NCBI GenBank assembly: GCA_024449915.1
Contig: JAMZAV010000300.1
Coordinates: 372,001 to 436,000, forward strand
Direction: 5' to 3'
Length of the DNA stretch: 64,000 nucleotides
From: Sweltsa coloradensis
Lineage: Eukaryota; Arthropoda; Insecta; Plecoptera; Chloroperlidae
Positions 23,805 through 34,367 of this stretch are shown here, in pieces. The position numbers were made by a program, and so were the translations under genes. Numbering within the stretch: the stretch's first letter is position 1; every line of letters starts with the position of its first letter. Under the pieces are notes generated by a model. The model saw nothing but the letters and a program-made list of their open reading frames with translations, did no database searches and had not been told where the DNA came from.

Positions 23805-24087
23805 CTAGGGAAACGCCAAAGTAGTTGTTAGACGAGTGAGCGAGTCATGTGTTGAGTACCCGGCAACATTTGCATATTTATGTAAGTTTGATAATTATAT
23901 TCGTATAAATAATAGGGTTTTAAAGTTTAGTTGGTGTAAGGGCGCGTCAACTGTAAGGCCATAATGCGCCACTCTACAGCCTATGATAGGCTAGGGAGGC
24001 CAAAAGGTACGGGAAAAAAGTAATGTTACCGGGTACTCAACACATGGCTTATTCACTCGTCTAACAACGACTTTGGCGTTTCCCTAG
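23805..24087. repeat. Unit E: double-ended terminal segment with ~65-bp inverted repeats
   Basis: Both ends read CTAGGGAAACGCCAAAGT inward and continue through TTAGACGAGTGAG and GTTGAGTACCCGG, giving inverted repeats of roughly 65 bp around a ~150-bp core with CCTATGATAGG. The right end is the 3' end of D. Unit E recurs in D2, D3 and D4, always at the same place, so it is part of D or an older insertion carried by it. Confidence 0.6.
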
Positions 24088-24265
24088 TTTTTAATGCTTT
24101 TAAAGCTACTTGTCTGTCTGAAAAATTTTTGAAGAGGAGATTACTAAAGAACAAGTGTAGATGAAGATAGCACACCGCATAGATGTTTAAATAAGTAAAC
24201 AAGTAAAAAGTAAAAACTCTTAGTTTTCCCAGGCAAGTTATGTAATTGTGTTGATGTACTTTAAA

Positions 24266-24637
24266 CCACACATAACAGAAACTTGTAAAAATACAGCCAA
24301 ACCTTACACAATCAAAAGCAATGAGATCTAAAAGAAATGCCAAGCTTATGAACCCTCCCACATTTTCGCAATCTAAATACATAAATTCACTTTGCCCTGT
24401 GACTGCATCCATGCAAAGCATGGCAAAATTTTATTTGAACTATTGTTTTAAATGCAAAAGTTCGTGCAAATTTTTTTTGCCAAGCTTTGCAAGGATGCAG
24501 TCACAGGGCAAAGGGAATTTATGTATTTAGATTGCGAAAATGTAGGAGGTACATAAGCTTGGCATTTCTTTTACATCTCATTGCTTTTGATTGTGTAAGG
24601 TTTGGCTGTATTTTTACAAGTTTATGCTATGTGTGGG
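24266..24637. repeat. Inverted repeat with 160-bp arms
   Basis: Arms at 24266-24425 and 24478-24637 are complementary with few mismatches by eye; the inner pair is GCCCTGTGACTGCATCC and GGATGCAGTCACAGGGC. The spacer is 52 bp. It directly follows element D1 and runs into a partial C/J-type repeat. A fragment of the arm (TTTTGCAAGGATGTAGTCAC) recurs at about 43463 in J copy 2. The 122-codon minus-strand frame at 24053-24421 is largely this arm read through and is not supported as a gene. Confidence 0.8.
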
Positions 24638-25300
24638 ATCTCACTTTTTCAAGTTCCATTGCAAAATTATTTGTTAAAATATAATAATTTTATCTTAGTC
24701 GATTTAATTGCTATGGTATTACCAGTTAACAATAGAATGTAAAATATCTAGTGGTTCAAAGATTTATTTTTTGTACGCATTCAAGGTGATCATTGTCAAG
24801 TAACTATAGTTACTTGTTGATTATTTACTTGAAAAAGTCTTATATTAAAACTTTATTTGGAAGCCTTCCTGCATTTTTTTCGACTTTTTTCTTTCAAAAG
24901 GCACTACATCAATATAGCCTTAATGTTCATGAAAAATATGAACGTTGTACTCCAACCCGTTTGGCCAGAATCGCTGTCCAATTGAAACTGACGAATTAGT
25001 AAGTAGCCGTAGTAGCCCGTAGTAGTAGTAGCTATAACTAGTGATTTTGAGCATGTTTTAAGTCATTTTTCCAACGAAAAGGAATGTTCGTACACCAATC
25101 AAATTTGGCATGTGTTGTCAGGTACCTGAATCCTCTTGATGTTGGTAGTTTATAATTTCCCATCAATTTTCATGACGGCTTGATGACACCTCGAAATCAC
25201 CCCAACTCTTTTTAAGGTGCCTGAGTGTGAAGCGCACCGCGGCTTGGCTGCGGCGCCCTAACGGGCACCTAGATTCGAACAATTCACTAGTTTCTCGAAA
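24620..25300 (+). repeat. Dispersed repeat family J copy 1 (related to family C)
   Basis: The first part shares family C interior words (TGTGGGATCTC, GTACGCATTC, AATATGAACGTTGTA, CCCGTTTGG-CAGAATCG). The later part shares ATTTTGAGCAT, TTGGCATGTG, TTTTCATGACGGC and GGCTTGGCTGCGGCGCCCTA with the minus-strand copy at 42985-43520. The right end reads AACGGGCACCTAG. No ORF. Confidence 0.5.
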
Positions 25301-27749
25301 TTGATTGGGGGCTTGTCCTGGATTTTTTTTAACGTTTTGCAACCCTCCTTATTCTTAATCCCATGATGAACCTGTATGTGCTACTTCTCTTGGATATGTG
25401 GAAGGGAACAGTTAAAGCCACTTTTATGATTCAATCTAATCACTATAGCACTTTGGAGAAAAAAATGTGGTAATTCGTTAAGCTAGCAACGCTGGCGACC
25501 AGGATTGATTCGGCGATCCCTCATAGTAGTACATGCTAACTAGCTATACGATCGCTATCGTTTATCGAATGTTTATGACACAAAAAATAATTTATCATTT
25601 TCTTCTTTATAGACTGTGTCTACCACAAGAGTGCTAAAATACTACTACGTACATGATAATGATTCATGTAAAAAGCAAGACAAACTGCATACCTTGCAGG
25701 ACTCCGTTCGTGTTTATGTCGTTCGGGCACTACGATGTATTATTTCAGACTGACTTACTTAGTTACTTAGATATAGACTTGAACTTAAGGCCCATGCGGT
25801 GTATCTTGATGTTCATAATGATTACTCAACTTATTCAAACATTTATCTAAAATACCACCGATAATGTGGACTTACTTTATGTAAAACGTCGTTACGCAAG
25901 ACATATTTTATGTGACGTCTATAGCGATCACGTGCCCGAAATGTGTCTTGTCATAGTGATTCACCCGAATGAATGTGGGCCTAAATGTCTTTAAACCTAC
26001 TAAAAGACGTCCTTGTGTCACCGCTCGGGTATATATTATCATTATTGAATGACAAAATGTTGATCATCACAAAAAGTTTGTCGTAAATTATTGCATCTTC
26101 AACTGCATTGTGAAACACATTCCTCGATGACTATGCCAAACTCCAAGAGACAAATTCTTGACTCTCTCTGACTCGTTCTTACAATTTTGTTGTTACGTTA
26201 TCTTGCAATGTACTAACTGTGGAATTCAAAAACATATCACGTATTGTCAACAATCTGTAACTTGAACCATAGAGATTCATACCTTGCAAAATCTCTATGC
26301 TTAGAAACTATATAATTATAATGTAAAACGGATTGTATCACATACGTAGCTTTAACCCAATATCAAGTAATCGGATATGCTTATAATATGACTATGACCT
26401 AATACATGTGTAGCAAATGTCACTCATATCAGATGTGTTTGAAATTATGTCTCGTAAGTAATGACAGCAAAGTACGAAAGAAAACTGTTGAAAACTGGAT
26501 ACAATTCAAAGTAAATTATTGGGTATATTTATGGCAAAACTGTGCCAAGTCTTGACAAACATGCGCAATATACGTAGCCACTTAAGCACCCATTACGTTA
26601 GGACTGGCCTTTCTCGGTTTCAACACAAGATTGCAACGGACATCTTGTACATATCTGACAGTATAGATGTCGTACTTTGACTTGTGCCAAATCACAGCCA
26701 GATTAAGTGGTGTCATAATTGTGTGTCATGTTGTTGAAAATATAATATGTTTCATGTCTTAGTTCAGAAGTCTCCTATAATTTATGTCATTGTACATCCA
26801 AAGAGTTCAATAGTTAGTATCTATATAATTTACCAGTATGCTCCTGGCACTTGTGAAAGTAATGATCCAGGTGTCTCCAAGTGAAATTTCTTCTTACCAT
26901 CTCTTAGCAGCAAAAAACTCAGTAAGCAGTAAGCAGTTAGCAGTAAAACAACTCTTTAAAATACAAAACCTTGATTTAAAATTTACGTTATGTATATCGT
27001 ATTCTGGAATACCGAATTAAACAATAATTCATACGTTTGATTGAATGACCAAAGGCAAATTTATTGTGGTACTCTGGTTTAGTGTTATTTTGTTTTCAAT
27101 ATTTTGATGCAACTTCATAAGTTGTTTTAGTGCCCAATGAAATTACCATTCTAAACCCAATAAAAAGTGTACACATAATTTTATTCTAAAAACCAAAAAA
27201 GTGTGTGCTCTATTTTTATTACCCATCTTACAGTCTGGCTAAAATTATGAAAAGTTAAGATTGAAAATCTTCTATCAAACCTTCAACAAAATTTGTATAT
27301 TATTTCATGGATCTACCAAGCTGCTTTTTGCTTATTATATTTAATAAACAATTTAGTGGATTAAACTAATTTCAAATGCTTTTCTGCCTCTTTCCATTTC
27401 TCTATTACGTTTGTCATTGTTTTTTTTTTATTGTGATATTTATTACATTCTCTTTACCATCAACTTCTTTTTCAAACTTTATTTATCCATGTCAGCCATG
27501 ATACACAAATTACTTTAAAATTGTATAGAAAACTTCCCAATTGAGCTAATTGTTAAAAGCCCATATTTCGATCTACATTCAAACAAGACCTGCTTTTGTA
27601 AATAGTCATTGACAAACTTTTTCAACCCTCCCATGATCAAGATATCCAATACACCGAGCTCACACTGAACTTGGCCAGTGAAAACGTTGAAAGTGAAAAG
27701 TCGTTTCTAGCGTACTTTGTTTGCGAATCGAATACAGCTCATCTCGGAT
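25301..27749. other. Non-coding stretch, nothing recognised
   Basis: AT-rich unique-looking DNA. A short four-fold CAGTAAG-like tandem lies near 26919-26946. Frames here lack motifs or splice context. Confidence 0.45.
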
Positions 27750-27960
27750 CCAATCTCTGCGATGACGCGATGCCGTTACGACCAAACCGGCGGAAATTGA
27801 GCGCAGAACGAACGCATCCCACCTCAAACTCCGCTGCCACCAAAGTAAAACCAATCGGGATACGCGCGGCGCGGCACGGAGTGGAGAAGCGGCCGAGGGG
27901 TGACGATCCTAGGGCGCGATGTGATGGTAATGTGGCCATCGGAATTGGGGATTTTCGTGT
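27750..27960. promoter_or_regulatory. CpG-rich island with CCAAT box, possible promoter
   Basis: Local composition changes sharply to GC- and CpG-rich (ACGCGCGGCGCGGC near 27861) with ACCAATCGGGAT at about 27850. Frames on both strands stay open (110 codons plus, 116 codons minus), as expected when stop codons become rare in GC-rich DNA. None gives a known protein. An unmethylated promoter or a foreign insert are both possible. Confidence 0.3.
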
Positions 27961-28329
27961 CTTTTCACTGGCTACAATAAACAAAGAAAGAGACTGGAAT
28001 TGAAAAAAATACGTGATCTTTTCAATATTCATTCTCGATAGATGTTTCCCAAGAGAAATCCGAAATGGTAGTCTCGGGAAACGTGGCACCCTTATAATTG
28101 TTGTTGGAGTAGCAAATGAAGTCGTTGACTTTAAAAAATAGACATGTTTCGTAGCACATCTCGACTAGATTTATTTATATACGTTGGTCATTTGGAAACT
28201 GGATTAATAGAGGTAAGCCAAGGTAAACTCCAAACATATTTATTAGCTAAAGAAAGAGCGTATGAATCTGAACAATGGACCAATTACTCTACACCGCTAG
28301 AACCGACAGATAACTATGCGTAACGCAAC
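27961..28329. other. Non-coding stretch
   Basis: Returns to AT-rich composition. No gene or repeat recognised. Confidence 0.4.
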
Positions 28330-28460
28330 AAACTCTGTTTCGGGAAGTCGCTGTTCGAAGCCCGCCACAGGAAATCCCGACTGATAGTTTCCCCAAAGTT
28401 TCCTTTAGTAGTTAATGTGATTTCTGGGATTGTCCTCTGTCTGAAACAGCCCTTTTACAT
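28330..28460 (+). mobile_element. tRNA-derived SINE, family G (worn copy)
   Basis: CTCTGTTTCGGGAAGTCGCTG is followed by GTTCGAAGCCC (B box) and GCCACAGGAAATCCCGACTG, then TTTCCCCAAAGTTTCC and GTTAATGTGAT. The blocks align in order with family G copies at 40.3 and 40.7 kb. The A box is not clear. Confidence 0.5.
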
Positions 28461-29574
28461 TCACTTTACAAACACCCTTACACCCTTTTTCCAAAGTTAC
28501 ACCGGATGAGGGTCACATTAGGCATTAATTATGTTTTACGAAACACAAAACTCTTTATTGTTTAACCAAATAACGAGGTCAAGACACCCTTGTCAAGAAG
28601 TAAAAATTATCCCAGAGAAAAATGTATTTTAAAGATGATTTCACTTTCTTCACCTTCTCTAATTTGAAAGTTGTGTGAGGTAAAAGAGTTTCTTCTCTAC
28701 AAATTGTCTTGGTACATTGTTGAATATAATATCATACTACTTAGAAAAAAGAAGAAAAAATGCTTGCACGCGTAGCAATTTCCATACCTGGCTAGAAAAG
28801 TTTCAATGTTAGACTGTACTTAACATAAGTTACCTATGCATAAAAGGGAGAGATTTGCTGATATCTGGTGATAATTAATTGTAGGGATGACATCGAGTAG
28901 TAAACTTTGGATTCGGCTCCAGGGGCTTTTGAATCGAGCATAGGTGTTCACTGATGGTCCACCAAATACTGTGACTCATACTTGTTCATAAAGCACATAC
29001 TTTTGAAGGAATTGAATCTGTGAACAGTTAGTACCTTCTAAAAAAAAACAAAACAGTCATTACAGATCGAGGACCCAGGTACCAGATATAATCCCCACTA
29101 AAAAAGGTAAACGTGTTTTGTGTATAAGAATGTAAATCTATCAGATTCATTATTTATTAACTAACTGAAATTTTTAATACAACAGTATATAAATTGAAAT
29201 TTCCGTAACATTTATTTGATCAAACAGACTAGGTGTTTTATAAACTCCATTCATTGTATAAAAGATTCATAGTGGTTAGAAGTAGAACACTATTAAGTGA
29301 TATAAAGCAAGTATAATTGTTTTGTAAATTACGCTCTGTGATCTCTATGCGTACTTCGGGTAACATGGGCGTGAATCGTTTAATTATCTCATAGTGAAGC
29401 CTTCAACACTTACTGTAATCATTATCTCAATAAATCTTACTATGCCTTGCGGCAAATAGCTTTGTAACACGTTCATTTCAAAGCACTGGGCGTAGAAACA
29501 ATAATTAACATACCCCTTGGCAATATACTGCGTATAGCATGCATTGCCTAGAACGCCCATAGATTTGTAGCAAA
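28461..29574. other. Non-coding stretch, nothing recognised
   Basis: AT-rich DNA with no recognisable gene or repeat copy. Confidence 0.45.
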
Positions 29575-29650
29575 ACTAGCTCGCGAGGCCCTCATTTGGG
29601 AGGTTGCAAGATCGAATCCCTCCACTGGCAATTCTGTATATGAAGTATTT
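29575..29650 (+). mobile_element. tRNA-derived SINE head, family G (truncated)
   Basis: GCGAGGCCCTCATTTGGGAG leads to AGATCGAATCCC (B box) and CCACTGGCAATTCTG, the family G junction between head and body. The body is lost soon after 29650. Confidence 0.5.
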
Positions 29651-30063
29651 ATACCTCGATGATTCTTTCTAACGATCCAGAAACCAGTGGTTAATTTGTA
29701 CAAAAAGCATGTGGACGCATCGCACGTGATTGTGAAAACCTGTTTTAATTGGTAGGTTTAAAAAAAGCTGGAATTTCAGGTCGTCGTACTCGTACTCTTT
29801 GCAGTAGGCCTCATTTAATATTCCTTGGTTTAGGGAAATTGTTGCAGAAATAATAAATACATTGCAAGACGAGATCGACGAGGAAATCATTATGTTGTAA
29901 AATATATAATCACACTGGAGAAACAACAACAACCTTCAGTCCTTCACCTATTGAAAATAACGAACCCCATCACAAAATATCACAATAACAAACATATATA
30001 GCTGTGATTTTACTTTAAAATAATTCGATCTTCAGTGGTGTCTCCAAAACCTATCAAAAATGA
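29651..30063. other. Non-coding stretch
   Basis: AT-rich. An 87-codon minus-strand frame has no motif. It ends where the frame of the Penelope-like fragment opens (stop codon at 30061-30063). Confidence 0.4.
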
Positions 30064-30720
30064 TGCAATTCTCCACAAATTCTGAAGTGTTTTATCTTAT
30101 TCCAAATGGTTTCATTTTGGCACGATGAAAGTTTAAGTCAAATTAAGTCAACAGACAGGACCCTCGGTAAAATGATTGGTAGCCCTAAAGATAAAATACC
30201 TTTGGAAGGTTGGGGCGCCGTCTACGAGATACCATGTGCAGACTGTTCCCTGACAATTGGCCAGACAAGACAGAAACATGTCAATGCGCCTACAAGAACT
30301 GCAGTCAACAAGTTGGAAACCACTTCTGCTTTGGCGCAACGTGTCAAGAAAAAGGATTACTTGATAGACTTTGAAGGAATGAGGTCTCTTGCCATGATCA
30401 GCCATCTGAGTAGTCGTATCGTCAGAGAGGCCGTAGAAATTGAAAAACGTCCTCATAACTTGAACTAGCGAGATGATGGCAAACGTCTGGCCAGTCTTGG
30501 AAGCCTGTTTTGGCAAATAGATTGGTGCCTGAGAACCGTACAACAAGTAATCAAGACTCTGCGCTGGGTACACTTGGTCCAAGAGTCGTGCCTACAGTTG
30601 AAGACCAGAGTTCTCGAACGAGAATGTTGACAAGAAGTTGAAATTTTAGTCCAACAAGTTCCAGAGATTCCACGCAAGACATGTCGAGGAGCTGATTACA
30701 GCAGTTGAAGAACATAATCA
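30064..30720 (+). pseudogene. Penelope-like retroelement, decayed GIY-YIG endonuclease domain
   Basis: The frame opens at 30064, has an ATG at 30106 and runs to a TAG at 30466-30468. It shows the C-terminal signature of Penelope-like elements: SPKDKIPLEGWGAVYEIPC (the GIY-side strand with its usual Cys), ADCSLTIGQTRQ (the YIG side, with its Tyr missing), and REAVEIEKRPHNLN. After the TAG the same frame continues RDDGKRLASL, as expected from the family's usual N-x-N-R-x-D-G ending, so the TAG is an in-frame nonsense mutation. A remnant RLQE in another frame marks a small deletion just after the YIG side. No reverse transcriptase is found upstream: a 5'-truncated, dead copy. Confidence 0.72.
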
Positions 30721-30783
30721 GCATGTGAGAAGGGTGAATAGAAGTCAAGCAAAAAGCTTCCCAGCAAACAGAAATCATCTTGC

Positions 30784-30970
30784 CCGCATAATGCCTTCAT
30801 GGCCTGCCCGAAAGTTGCCCGTAGGGCTCCGTACGGGCATGCCATGAGGGCGCCCTTAAAATTATGCACCCCCGCCCGCATCCTGCCCGTACGGGCAAGC
30901 CCGCATTGTAGCTCATCCTGCCCGTACGGGCAAGCCCGCATTGTGGCTCATCCTGCCCATACATGCAAGT
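30784..30970. repeat. Array of GCCCGTACGGGC-type words, left side
   Basis: GCCCG words alternate with their complements. The most regular part is a 35-bp unit (starts TCCTGCCCGTACGGGCAAGC) beginning at 30881, 30916 and, degraded, 30951. Each unit carries a perfect 12-bp palindrome. Confidence 0.75.
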
Positions 30971-31148
30971 CCACGTACGCTACGCCATCTAGTATACACG
31001 CAAGAAACCCACGAACCAAAAATAAGAATAACAAAATTAAAAAATTAATCACTTTTAAGGGGTTTAACTAATTTCATATTAGAGATCGATAAGGAGAGAA
31101 CAAGTACAATTATATAGACAGAACATCAGAAGTATAAATTTTATCGCC

Positions 31149-31227
31149 AAGACCCGGACTCGAACACGAGACACCTTCCTCCACTTCCGGACGCGTTACC
31201 CACTCGGACACTGCACCTGTGAGTAAC
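31149..31227 (-). mobile_element. tRNA-like locus (SINE head or tRNA pseudogene)
   Basis: On the minus strand: GTGTCCGAGTGGGTAACGCG (A-box region, reminiscent of long-arm Ser or Leu tRNAs), then GTGTTCGAGTCCGGGTCT (B box and T arm). The variable region is irregular and I cannot close a convincing acceptor stem, so I do not call a functional tRNA. Confidence 0.45.
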
Positions 31228-31811
31228 TGGGCGCGTTAGCTGGCTTACGAGCGTCTTTAGCCCATGTGCGTGTATTGCGGAACGTAGCACTGCAGACGCT
31301 ACTTGCGTTTTCGGTATAATTTGTTATGTGTTTTGTTTTATTTTGTTTCTTTAACTTATGTTTCATGATTTTTTAACTAAAAATTAATATATAAAATATA
31401 AGTGAAGACATGACATTCAGCAGATAAAATATTTTTTTTAAATAGACTTGAAAATCTACATGAACATTTAACAAGAACAAAAATAGGCTTATTGGATTGT
31501 ACAATTAACCAAACAAGCACTGACCAAAATTAATTTTGTATAGTAGGTGAGACTTAATTAACTTAATGTGAAACTTAAAAAAATGTGTATACAATTTCGG
31601 AGAGAACGCGTGAGGATTTGCTAAGAAATAATTATAATATGAATGTAATTGTACAAATGTAGTGCTAATACATGATATTGTGTAATATAATGGAAGTGTC
31701 ATAAATCATTCATAATAGACTTAAATCAGTATATATAAGATAACTATACATTGTGTGAATAAGCTTACAATCTGCTCATATTAATACAATTATTACAATA
31801 TTATTAACTTA
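31228..31811. other. Non-coding stretch
   Basis: AT-rich filler within the interval bounded by the CCCAGCAAACAGAA termini. No gene recognised. Confidence 0.4.
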
Positions 31812-32578
31812 CTAGAAAAACGACTAACTCGTTGTTAGACGAGTGAGTGAGCCATGTGTTGAGTACCCGGTAACATTCCCTTTCTTCCCCTACCTAGGCC
31901 TTTCCACGGCTATCATAGGCTATAGAGTGGCGCATTATGGCCTTACAGTTGACCCTCAAAACCCTATTAATTATAGCTTTATAATTATTATCAAACTTAA
32001 ATGCAAATGTCCCGGGTACTCATCAACACATGACTCGCTCACTCGTCCAACAACGACTTTGGTGTTTTCCTAGTCTAGTTGGCGAAGCTGCTCTTTATAC
32101 CCGAAATGTTGGAGACCTAGGTTCAAACGTTACGTGGGAAAGATTTTCTAATTTCTGGATCGTAATTAAAAAATTATAAAAATGTTTTGAAATGCATACT
32201 TTACTACGAAAACATGGGCAGTACGAAATACGACCAAAGATTGCAAGGTTTACTCAATCTCTCAGCGGAATTTAGGGGAACCTTGAGTGTGCAAGATTTT
32301 ATACATTTTGGTCACTGAATACAATCACGGCCTGACAAAAATGATTCGATAAAAATGACTTCTTCAAAACAAAACCATTGTCGTTAAATTAAAATAAAAA
32401 TACAAATTTCCATTATATTTTTCAATTTATTATTAATTTCTTGTATGTTGAAATGGCTACGGATTTTTCTCATTTTGTTAGCAGTTCTCAGTTACCTGGT
32501 CACGGATGTCTGTTTAAAATTTAAGCTCAAACTATTTGGTCGTAGGGCCGTATGGGACCAGACAAACAAACAAACAAG
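31812..32578 (-). mobile_element. Putative Helentron-like element, family D copy 2 (5'-truncated)
   Basis: The 3' end (minus strand) reads TTTTTCTAG followed by T at 31812, preceded by a CACTCGTCTAACAACGAG-like stretch. Unit E, the tRNA-like module (B box AGGTTCAAACG, worn) and the central segment follow. It ends in a TGTTTGTTTGTTTGTCTGG block at about 32578 and lacks the 5' GAGTGAGCG word. It is more diverged from D1 than D3 and D4 are from each other. Confidence 0.58.
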
Positions 32579-32664
32579 ATGTAAAACCAGTGTAAATTCA
32601 TCTAACTACAATTCTCTTGAGTCCACTTTGCAGTGTTCTTGGAGCAGATTCCATCCTCAAACAT

Positions 32665-32932
32665 GATGCCCGCATCTTTCTTCATCTTGCCATTAGGGCG
32701 AGATGGAGACTTGCCCGTAATCCGCCCGCAACCATGATGCCCGCATCTTGCCCGTATCTCGCCCTTAGGGCAAGATACGGGTAAGATGGATATTAAATTT
32801 TACGGGCAAATTTCAACGTGCCCATAAACCGCCCTAACGGCAACATGAGGGCAATTACCAAGATGCCCGTAATCCGCAAATAGCCCGCACTGCCCACATT
32901 GCCCGTATGGGCCCCGCAAGTTGCCCGCACTG
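32665..32932. repeat. Array of GCCCGTA-type words, right side
   Basis: ATGATGCCCGCATCTTGCCC-like words alternate with inverted forms (TTGCCCGTATCTCGCCC against GGGCAAGATACGGG at about 32742-32778). This is the same vocabulary as the left-side array, ending in TTGCCCGCACTGTTCTG before the terminal word. Confidence 0.7.
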
Positions 32933-33265
32933 TTCTGTTTGCTGGGTTAGCACATTGACGTGGTTGCAAGGTTATCACTGCAATTGATTTGTTTTTGTAC
33001 TTGAGATTAATTGGTTTGCCTTTGTAAGGCGGTTTTGTTAGGTTATATTTTTATTGTAAAGCTGATGTTTTCTTTTTATTGTTTTTAATGTCATGTCTTC
33101 TTGAGAATGAAAGCCAACTCTTTTGAAACGTCGAAGAGTTAATTTAATATTTAATTTTAAAACATATTATATTGCGTGATTATTACCGTAAAGTGTAGAA
33201 TATCATTAACAATGAATCACGAAAGCCTACAACTAAACTTATATAATTATATAATAAATAAATTT

Positions 33266-33353
33266 GATCCCGGTGTAGGCACTTTTTTAATTTCTGTCTA
33301 AAGTACTAACATAACAGCGTCATAGTCGCTACTATAAAAGCAAGGTTAAACAT
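33266..33353 (+). repeat. SINE-like repeat P, head-less copy
   Basis: GATCCCGGTGTAGGCA, then TTTCTGTCTAAAGTACT, then CATAGTCGC-TACTATAAAAG and CAAGGTTAAA. It matches 33518-33607 block for block, about 250 bp downstream in the same orientation. Confidence 0.55.
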
Positions 33354-33484
33354 CATATCCCAACTCTAGGGTTACAGAGATGGTTTGTGTTTCTCCAGTT
33401 CATTTCGTATGCAATCTACTCTACACACGTTATTAACAATGTAAAAACAGACCAAGAATAAGTCAGAATTAAATTGGTGGCTGC

Positions 33485-33607
33485 ATTCATGGTTCGGACA
33501 GCCAAGGTTCCGGTTGCGATCCCCGGTGTAGGCATTTTTTAAATTTCTGTCTAAAGTACTTTCATATCGCGTCCTAGTCGCCTACTATAAAACCAAGGTT
33601 AAAACAT
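33485..33607 (+). mobile_element. tRNA-derived SINE-like repeat P
   Basis: GGTTCGGACAGCCAAGG, then CCGGTTGCGATCCCCGG (B-box-like), then the P body shared with 33266-33353: GTGTAGGCATTTTTT, TTTCTGTCTAAAGTACT, CCTAGTCGCCTACTATAAAA. A third fragment of the tail lies at 39866-39902. Confidence 0.5.
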
Positions 33608-34367
33608 TTTTTTTTACAGGATAATAACGCATTTACTTTTCAAAGTCCATGATTCATCCATTTCACTTTTTGTTTTCATAATCTAAACTTCCAAAACGAA
33701 CATGGCATATTATACTTGCTAGATATAAATAATCGGCATTGAGAAGCCTTTGATTAATATGCATTTTTATGAGTTGCAGGGCTAGAACGTTCTGTTGCTA
33801 GCATAATCATGAAGTTTAGCTACTTGAAACGTATCTAGAAGAATAGGGTCTAGGGTCCTAGACGCTAGGCTAGTAAGTAAGTAATTCCCCTCTTCCCTTC
33901 AAAAATAAATAACTAACAAACTAACAACAACGACAGAACACAAAATCGAATTCGATGGTAGATGAGTCACACAGAAGCATGAATTGTAATGTACTAAATA
34001 TTACCGATATATACGTACCAACCAATTAATGATAATTTAGAACATTATGTTCATATTCATAAATGATCAAAAATCAACTTCAGGGTGCTTTAAAATATAT
34101 CAAGATGTCAACGCCTAAAAGCACGCGTATAGCGTAATACATAGGTTGTATGTGTATGTTGTGGTCACCCCCGAAATACATACCTTATACAAACGTTTTG
34201 GGACGCAATTTTGTACATAAAAGAGACCATATTATTATGGCATCATATGAATTTCACCAGGGTAAAGTGTAAAAGTGGCCAATGATTTTGTTGCCAACGT
34301 GCCATCAATCAGTATTACTACGTTTTCCCTTGCGGTAGAATTACGACGATGATGGTTTAGCTGCTTT
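33608..34367. other. Non-coding stretch
   Basis: AT-rich. A small perfect inverted pair, GTCTAGG...CCTAGAC, lies at 33848-33863. No gene recognised. Confidence 0.4.

Larger units (their letters stand above)
23218..24087 (+). mobile_element. Putative Helentron-like element, family D copy 1
   Basis: The 5' end is TATTAGACGAATGAGCG. The 3' end has TCACTCGTCTAA (its inverse), then AACG-ACTTTGG-CGTT, then TCCCTAG followed by T. Inside are a TGTCTGTCCG block, GAGCTGAAATTTTAAACAG, a central conserved segment that stays open for 61 codons (MPCSCKVYRMLNVKV...), a tRNA-like module (23735-23804) and the double-ended unit E (23805-24087). Related copies are at 31.8, 45.2 and 47.9 kb. This copy keeps the full tRNA-like module. 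Confidence 0.65.
30770..32946. mobile_element. Possible TIR element bounded by CCCAGCAAACAGAA, with nested insertions
   Basis: CCCAGCAAACAGAA starts at 30770 and its exact inverse, TTCTGTTTGCTGGG, ends at 32946. Just inside each end is an array of GCCCGTACGGGC-like palindromic words and GCCCGCA words. The middle holds AT-rich DNA, a tRNA-like locus (31149-31222) and element D2 (31812-32578). Either one ~2.2-kb element carries later insertions, or two smaller truncated copies lie in opposite orientation. No transposase frame is visible. Confidence 0.42.

Noticed and set aside
24053..24421. 122-codon minus-strand ORF
   Set aside because: It lies on the end of element D1 and on the left arm of the 160-bp inverted repeat; the right arm encodes a similar peptide on the other strand. 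It is repeat read-through.
30881..30985. CRISPR-like array of 35-bp repeats
   Set aside because: Units are head to tail without unique spacers, and the host is eukaryotic.
31149..31227. tRNA-Ser or tRNA-Leu gene
   Set aside because: The variable arm and anticodon region are irregular; better explained as a pseudogene or SINE head.
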